Below are positions 58,516-64,000 of a stretch of 64,000 nt of DNA, piece by piece. Made by a program: the position numbers and the translations under genes. Source of the DNA: Cristatella mucedo (lineage: Eukaryota; Bryozoa; Phylactolaemata; Cristatellidae). The DNA lies in contig WPIO01000138.1 of NCBI GenBank assembly GCA_009760855.2, positions 1 through 64,000 on the forward strand, given 5' to 3'. The notes under the pieces are model-generated. The model was not told the origin of the DNA. It worked only from the letters and a program-made list of their open reading frames with translations, and searched no databases. Position 1 is the first letter of the stretch. Each line of letters opens with the position of its first letter.

Positions 58516-59075
58516 CACCAACATGGTATTTATGACTTTGTGGAGTTACAGACGGAGATACGTTACATTACATGTGGTCTCTTTGCTTAACTGTACAGTA
58601 AACGTAGAAACAATAAATGAACGATGAAAATTAAAAAGGCCTCTCAAAAAATGGTATCGAGTATGGCCATTAAGCAAAAACTATTGTATGCTTCTAAATA
58701 CCATAGAGGTATCAACCAAGATTGAGTGGGAAGCTTGCCTACTAATGCTTACTTATTTGCTGCCATTTGTGACATTACCTTAATCGAACAAATATTTCCA
58801 TCCTGATTACGGACAATCTGTAACTTATTTCTTCACAATTTTCATCGCGAAGGAATGGTCATCAAGGGAAATGCGTTTGCCTCAGCCCTCACCAAACGAG
58901 TTTCAAATAATTCGTCACTTTAAATTAGACTCACATCGTGAATATTGCATAGATTTCTCATGTTAGACTCAGTTGGACTTTCTGTATTTCCCCCAGCAAG
59001 CTTATTACCATACCCACTGTAAACGTGGATGGCGAAGAATCAAAGCATAATGCACTTAATCAATTCTTTACTCAC

Positions 59076-59144
59076 GGTTAGTGCATCTGCTGGCAGTGCA
59101 CCAATTAAAAGACAAAGCAGCACTGCACCATCATGGAGCTTTAT
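59076..59144 (-). pseudogene. Extra signal-peptide exon in arm 2
   Basis: 69 nt matching the exon at 59800-59868, with donor GTGAGT at 59070-59075 and ATA in place of ATG. It is followed by a short intron and the first bases of exon 2 (AAAGTCCAACTGAG), where homology stops near 58985. The intron is retained, so it arose by DNA-level duplication, not by retroposition. Arm 1 lacks it. Confidence 0.6.
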
Positions 59145-59282
59145 TGTGTCTGGAATAAAGAATTTAGTCAAAGAATTTAGAGTATTCGACCTTTCTGATG
59201 TCAAATAAAATTTCGTGGGATCCCTCCTTCACTTTAACATCACATGAATGTAATTTATTTGATGTAGGTAACAAGGTGGACG

Positions 59283-59868
59283 TTAATGGATTTGTGTTGG
59301 TGGTGTCCACAGATTTCTACTGCTGTGGCAGTAGAAAAATGATTCTTTACAATTCGAAGTGGAGTACTGTAAGGCCTTAACAAGAAAAACTTGAGATGCA
59401 TGTGCGTTTACTCTAAGCGTGTTACAGTGCCTTTTTTAGACAAGAATGTTATAAATGTACCACGATTTCAACCATTCTTTGGTTTTAATCTTGCAGCTTT
59501 CCGCTGGTATTCTTAAACCAAGCATAGTCAGAGATAATCTCTTCCCTGCAGAGTCCTCTGTAAAGGAAAGGTTTCATGGAGTCATTATGAGTGCACACTC
59601 TTTCATTGAAGAGTGACAAACTGACTTCTGATGAATACAATAACTTCAATAGCTCGCTTGAGTACATAAGCCTTTTCATTGCTCAGTCGGACTTCCTGTA
59701 TTTCCCCCAGCAAGCTTATGACCATACCCACTGTAAACGCGGATGGCGAAGAATCAACGCATAATGCACTTCATCAAACCTTGCAGCACCTTTACTCACG
59801 GTTTGTGCATCTGCTGGCAGTGCACCAATTAAAAGACAAAGCAGCACTGCACCAGCATGGAACTTTAT
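59283..59868 (-). pseudogene. Small secreted protein gene, arm 2 copy (start codon ATA)
   Basis: Exon 1 (59868-59800) keeps the leader sequence AGAVLLCLLIGALPAD and a consensus GTGAGT donor, but its initiator is ATA. Exon 2 begins at 59695 after GGGGGAAATACAG and reads EVRLSNEKAYVLKRAIE; about 2 nt shorter than copy 3 here, it shifts into another frame. A block beyond a CCTTTCCTTTACAG acceptor (about 59561) stays open to a TAA near 59485. The cysteine block (59366-59283) follows CCTTACAG, reads CKESFFYC and ends in TAA aligned with 47913. Splice sites are better preserved than in arm 1, yet the start is lost. Confidence 0.45.
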
Positions 59869-60054
59869 TGTGTCTGGAACAAAAAGCAGGATGGCATACA
59901 ATGTGATGAAACGCAAGGAAAGAGAATCTAGGATAGCACACGGCATGCATCTAAGAGGCCGAAACGTCATGGAGAATCATCATATATAGTCAGTTTTAGG
60001 AACTTGTTACAAATATACTCAGAGTGCTTGAACCAGTTAAAGCTATTTAACTAT

Positions 60055-60118
60055 TATAATATTATAATATATTATATTAATATTATATTACTCTATTATA
60101 TTATAGCTATTTAACAAT
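60055..60118. repeat. AT-only palindromic stretch
   Basis: TATTATAATATTATAATAT-type sequence with internal dyad symmetry, located in arm 2 only. Arm 1 has no equivalent at the corresponding point, so it expanded after duplication. Confidence 0.7.
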
Positions 60119-60258
60119 AATTATAACCGTGAACTTCAGGCTTGATTGGTAAACAATACCTCTAGATGAAATTTAGGTTGAATCGGCTCGCCTGTGCTCA
60201 CTTGAACATGAAAATGGTATTCGCAACACGCCCACAAGGATTCAGAAAAAAAACTTAC

Positions 60259-60327
60259 TGGAGTTCTGGAATTTACTGGTCCACAACAAGGATAGCAATC
60301 ACTACACATGTCCTGTTTCTTGTGCAC
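60259..60327 (-). pseudogene. Arm 2 copy of the cysteine exon
   Basis: VHKKQDMCSDCYPCCGPVNS with CCA|GTAAGT donor (60253-60258), aligned with 46770-46838. It carries two more cysteines than the arm 1 version. Whether it is transcribed is unknown; downstream exons in this arm lack a valid start. Confidence 0.38.
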
Positions 60328-60870
60328 GGTCTTATATTTGAACGGCAAGCTTCAATAATTCTGAGAAGCTGGTCGACTGAGAGATCAGCAGTGTGCAGCA
60401 TAGGAAATTGGGCTACCATCATTTCTCAGTTTAATGCCGTTTGGTCTAACCAGGGGAGTTTTCGTTATGTCTCTTGTCTGAATAGTTAGCCTGCTAGGGA
60501 TAGAGTTGCCTTACTTAATTGACTGAGTATTTTCTTGCCCGTCTAAAGAGAATAAGTACCATTTATTTTTGTTAACTACACAGGCATCGTGCCAAATTGT
60601 TATGACTACCTTTGGTAGAGTGAATCTGCACAGCAATTCTTCTTAACGTACATTTGAAACACTTACATGAGCACAAAGAAAACTGAATGATTGAGTCCAC
60701 TTGTCTAACGTCAAAGAGTACCTCAGAAAACCACTGTCTTAAGATGTGCAAACTGCCCTTCGAACGGTTGACCATGCAGCCACTCTCATCTTACAATATG
60801 TGTTAAAACACTGCTTACAAATAGCAATTTTATTGTCCGAGCACTAAAATCAAGAAAGATTATGCATTAC

Positions 60871-61086
60871 TCATCTACCAAGGTTCGCAGATGGATAGCC
60901 TGTGCAATAATTCGGTTTCCTTGAAGATTGGTTTGTGCTAACTAATGCCAGTGACCAAGCATTTGCAAAGCGTTTTACATCAGCTTGCCTATGGTAGCCG
61001 CTTAATTTGTTGCTAATTTATAAGGATTCAAACATCCAGAAACTTAATTCAAAGACCACAACGAAATGATGGGTGGGCTTTACCAG
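60871..61086 (-). pseudogene. Arm 2 copy of the conserved 71-codon frame
   Basis: Same length as 46013-46228 with ELSFWMFES, RQADVKRFANA and ALVSTNQSSRK. The first codon is CTG and an internal TAA interrupts it after FES, so it is closed in this arm. Confidence 0.35.
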
Positions 61087-62189
61087 AAGTCAACGAAAGT
61101 ATGCGTTTGCTAAACCAATGTGATGTTTAAGGCAGAAATAAATGAATCCGAACATAGCGATTCACTGTGATTTCCGCAATCGGATAATACAAACTTGCAC
61201 ATCATAATAATAGTATTGTAGTTCCTGAAAAATTCAAGACTGATGTCCTGATCAGAGCAAACGTTGCACAAGAATGTACAGTTGCGATTTTGTCGACAAA
61301 AGTCAATTGCAATCTAGTAAGTAGCTTAGAAAGGATTGGCATTAGCCTCTTACTATTTTCCTGGTAGACTAGAGAGCTAACACCTCTGAGTAGCCACTTC
61401 AGGATGTATAAATTATCACTCAGGCTATAATTATACGGTATAATCGACGTCAGTCTTGTGCTATATCTGTATGAATGGACTGTTGAGAACCTAGGAATTA
61501 GTTATAGATAAATCGCTTCTCATCCTTGCAGTCTTAGAGGCCTTAGCCGGCTAAAATCGTGAGTAACGTTTTTAAAGCTAACAGATTAGCATTGATTAAT
61601 AATGGCCGATGGCATGCACACAAGATTGAATGCAGTGAGACTTCAGCAAGAGAAAAAATTACTAACCTGTGAACCGCTTGACCATCTGCCATTAATTTGA
61701 CTAGCCACTAAATTAAAGGTCGGCTGTAGCAATGAGAAAATTTTAATGGTACACTATGGAATGGTATGTAGTATTCTCGAAAAAACGTATGCTGATTTAA
61801 GTGTTTAAAACAACATGATGTTTTCTAATGTTGAAATAAAGAGTTCCTCGTAGACCACGTTGATAGGCTCTAATTCGTTGCTAAATTAAATGGTCGAGCT
61901 ACAGACATTATCTGAGATAGCTGAATGGCACTCGTGTATTGCCGAGTTCCAGTTTCACGGATCAGTTATATTTCAGATGCGATGACTTTACCAAATATTC
62001 AATCCTTAAAGGCCAACGTTTTGCCAGCACATGGCGACCGACTTGTGGAAATTCAGGGAGATGCCTGAATTAGCAGGATTTTGGTTGCAGCTAGCAGCTG
62101 CCCATGTTAATTGTGGCTGTGCCTTAATGGTGATTTAGTACAATAATCAAAGTACGTGGATGGCTTATGTGACCTATAACCGTAATGCT

Positions 62190-63470
62190 GCACTTTTGCA
62201 CACTCATAAGCTACTTAGGCCTTTACAGAATTATTGCAGTTTTAGGCAGCCATTGTGCGGGATCGAGCCGTTTCTCAGTGAAGGTGTACCTCATGGCTAG
62301 GAACTGTCGGACTAATTGGGAAGTTCGCGATTCGCATGATTAAGCCTCTAGGATGCTCAGGTTGACGGAAAAATAAAAAAGTTACCTTCCACCTCGGTCT
62401 TTTTACTTTAAGGTATGCAGCTAATTCTTGGCCGCTTTGGAAAGTCCGGCTAAACCAGGACCATTACATGACAATGATAGGACCACTAAAAGTACATCGT
62501 GATGTTCTTCTCAAAGTTCACGATACAGAAATGTAACGCCTCTTTAATGCCTAGGACTTATCAAAGTCCGACAGCAGTGATCTGTCAAGTTTACTATAAA
62601 CCGTTCACCGATAGCTGGTTAAGTCTTGACATTGATGGAAGTTTAGCTGAAAACCGTTAATGTTTGGGATTGCCAGTTTTCAGCAGTGGAAGCAACTTCC
62701 AGTGCTACCTCTGGTAAATATCTTTACCAAGTATTGACAATAAAATAAGCAATGCATGAAGACTTGCAGATGAGGTGAGAAAATAAACTACTTGGTTTAT
62801 CTTTGGCTCCTCTCTAAGACCCTTTACCTTCATGCCCTTACCTTAAACTGTAGTAAGCGGGACAATGTCAAGGGTCTTCAACTATATGCAAAAAAAAGTA
62901 GCAAGATCCCACGCAAGCCTAAAAAAGCAGGAGTATTTTGTATTTTATTTGACTTTTGGTAAGTCAGTATATGGAAAAACGTCGTTTTAGTGTGATCTCT
63001 GGGCTTTAGCAGCATACCAACCACAGGCATGGTCTCTAATGAGAATTCTTAGTTTCAATGATGTACAACTGAACCATATTTACCCTAAAAGCTTTTGGCA
63101 TGGTTCTCAGCCAAGTAAGACAGTAGCTTTAATAATTTGGTTGGAGCCATATTGTAAAAGGACCAAATTGCAATTGAAAATACTTTAAGTCAATCTGCAT
63201 GTTAACTGGAGTTTATTCGGAGTTCTCTATGGGCTTTGTTCCACAAATCCTTACCACATGTTACTGCAAATATTTCTCACAATTATTATTCTAGAATCAC
63301 GAAGGTTTAAAAACTCTACTGGTAACTGTCTATCAACGCTGAAACTGCAAGAAACCGTAAGGTATTTTATATTGTACGTTAGAATACTGCATGGTAATGA
63401 GGTCTCAAGCTCAACTTGTCGATGGGCTTAAAGTTTTGCTCTGCCACTAGTTGTATGGAAATTGTCTGTG
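62190..63470. other. Stretch without recognised genes
   Basis: Outside the palindrome. No exon or repeat family recognised. Short frames are unremarkable. Confidence 0.4.
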
Positions 63471-63474
63471 TTCC

Positions 63475-63600
63475 AAGCATCGCAGGATCACTGTGCCTTA
63501 TTCAGACAAAGATGTTCTAAAAATACCCTGAGTTCAAAAACGTCCTTGAGTTTTAATCTCGCTGCTTTGCACTGCCGTAATTAGCTGAAATCACTACCTA
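63475..63600 (-). repeat. Fragment of the secreted-protein duplicon, fourth locus
   Basis: It matches arm 2 around 59425-59530 in the same orientation: ACTGTGCC, AGACAA and ATGTT blocks, then GTTTTAATCTYGC and CTGCTTTGCACTGCCG. The exon-containing part farther left is not recognisable. It shows the family has further copies toward the right edge. Confidence 0.5.
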
Positions 63601-63839
63601 CGTTAGAGTCATTTACTAAGAATTACTATAGTCTCAAACATAGCAGTTATACCAACCTATTTCCAATTACGAAAAATCTTTCAGATTGCTAGGAAGTTTA
63701 GGTGCGAATTTCCATTTGCACAAGAGACAAGGTTCTCTGTTTCGTGCCTAAGGTATTGAAAACGAATCATACACTTTCGTTTCCTACCTTATCTAAAAGT
63801 CACCAAATTAAATGATATTCCGGTCCCTGCTTAGGTAAA

Positions 63840-64000
63840 CCATTGTCACGAGCGTTTGGAGTGAACCTTTGTAGTCGGAATAGGGTCCAAAAGAATTAAT
63901 TTCTTCTGTGATGGGGATGTGACCTCTAGGTTGAGATCAATGGTAACCTGCTTGAATGAAGACACTGAGGTGCTACAAGGTATCAAGCGACTGAAAGCTA
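63840..64000 (-). mobile_element. LINE C fragment running off the window
   Basis: The minus strand from 64000 matches the linker and RT start at 40310-40200: CTTGTAGCACCTCAGTGTC, then TTACCATTGATCTCAACC and TTTTGGACCCTATTCC. The rest of the element lies beyond the window or is deleted. Confidence 0.6.

Larger units (their letters stand above)
55346..58573 (+). mobile_element. LINE B, most complete copy (3.23 kb)
   Basis: GC-richer 5' region 55346-55555. Endonuclease about 55558-56400: LKFRLLNVRSLKTKG, FLLTETWM, then after a frameshift VGDCNIHVDN. RT about 56786-58050: SSSDDPIPSSLW, VPKSFKSAIVRPILKK, LALLDLSAAFDTIDH (motif A), GVPQGSVLGPLLFSMYT (motif B), a frameshift near 57495, then an intact YADD at 57526-57537. 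The C-terminal domain runs to 58515. The 3' UTR ends GTTACAGACGGAGATACG with a TTACATTACAT tail. The flanks rejoin the arm 1 sequence with no clear target duplication. Confidence 0.95.
54122..62186 (-). repeat. Palindrome arm 2 (large inverted duplication)
   Basis: Reverse-complement counterpart of 44913-49690. Its 8.07 kb are reduced to about 4.8 kb by removing the LINE B insertion (55346-58573). It also holds a 175-bp extra copy of the signal exon region (58985-59157) absent from arm 1. The inner end meets the ATT tail of LINE A exactly. Confidence 0.88.

Noticed and set aside
60055-60118. Origin of replication or matrix attachment site in the AT-only stretch
   Set aside because: AT-richness alone is not evidence in an AT-rich genome with many TA tracts.

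Overview
This is eukaryotic, almost certainly metazoan, nuclear DNA of an unidentified animal. It is AT-rich and intron-bearing, with long CA/TA/GA microsatellites, decayed non-LTR retrotransposons (LINEs) and tRNA-derived SINEs. There is no bacterial gene density, no operon with Shine-Dalgarno sites, no intact housekeeping gene, no rRNA and no free-standing tRNA gene. The LINEs belong to the CR1/L2-like part of the Jockey superfamily (APE-type endonuclease plus reverse transcriptase, 5' truncation, microsatellite-like 3' tails). Such elements suit many aquatic invertebrates and basal vertebrates, so the species cannot be named from this window.

Repeats. I separate LINE A (3' UTR ending in an ATT-repeat tail; best copies 30136-33220 and 50466-54121), LINE B (tail ending in a TTACA-like repeat; best copy 55346-58573) and older LINE A relatives ('LINE C', minus strand, 24-28.7 kb and 38.5-40.4 kb). 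SINE1 is tRNA-derived and shares its 3' end with LINE A, so LINE A probably mobilises it. SINE2 is a second tRNA-derived family. All LINE reading frames seen carry stops or frameshifts.

Layout. 0-1 kb: a direct repeat around a GC-rich block, then two SINE1 copies. 1-4.4 kb: a diverged third copy of the duplicon described below. 4.4-9.6 kb: nested LINE B and LINE A pieces, with a TATA box and a signal-peptide-like ORF near 7.1 kb. 10.6-12.5 and 14.5-16.2 kb: two direct copies of a small-secreted-peptide gene cluster on the minus strand. 16.2-40.5 kb: mostly LINEs, microsatellites and local duplications. 40.5-44.6 kb: little recognisable. 44.9-62.2 kb: a large imperfect palindrome, with arms of about 4.8 kb once inserts are removed. 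Its arms carry matching exon-like blocks of a small secreted protein family. LINE A sits at the centre and LINE B splits one arm. 62.2-64 kb: a further fragment of the gene duplicon and a LINE running off the end.

The most interesting content is the two families of small secreted proteins. The minus-strand cluster at 14.5-15.7 kb holds a precursor with a signal peptide, an acidic spacer, a Lys-Arg site and a short basic C-terminal peptide, plus a diverged broken copy 3.75 kb away. The palindrome family has a 69-nt signal-peptide exon found four times, with the start codon intact only in arm 1, followed by exon-like blocks whose stop codons line up between arms. Functions are unknown. Exon boundaries are my predictions from splice-site patterns and from comparing copies within the window.
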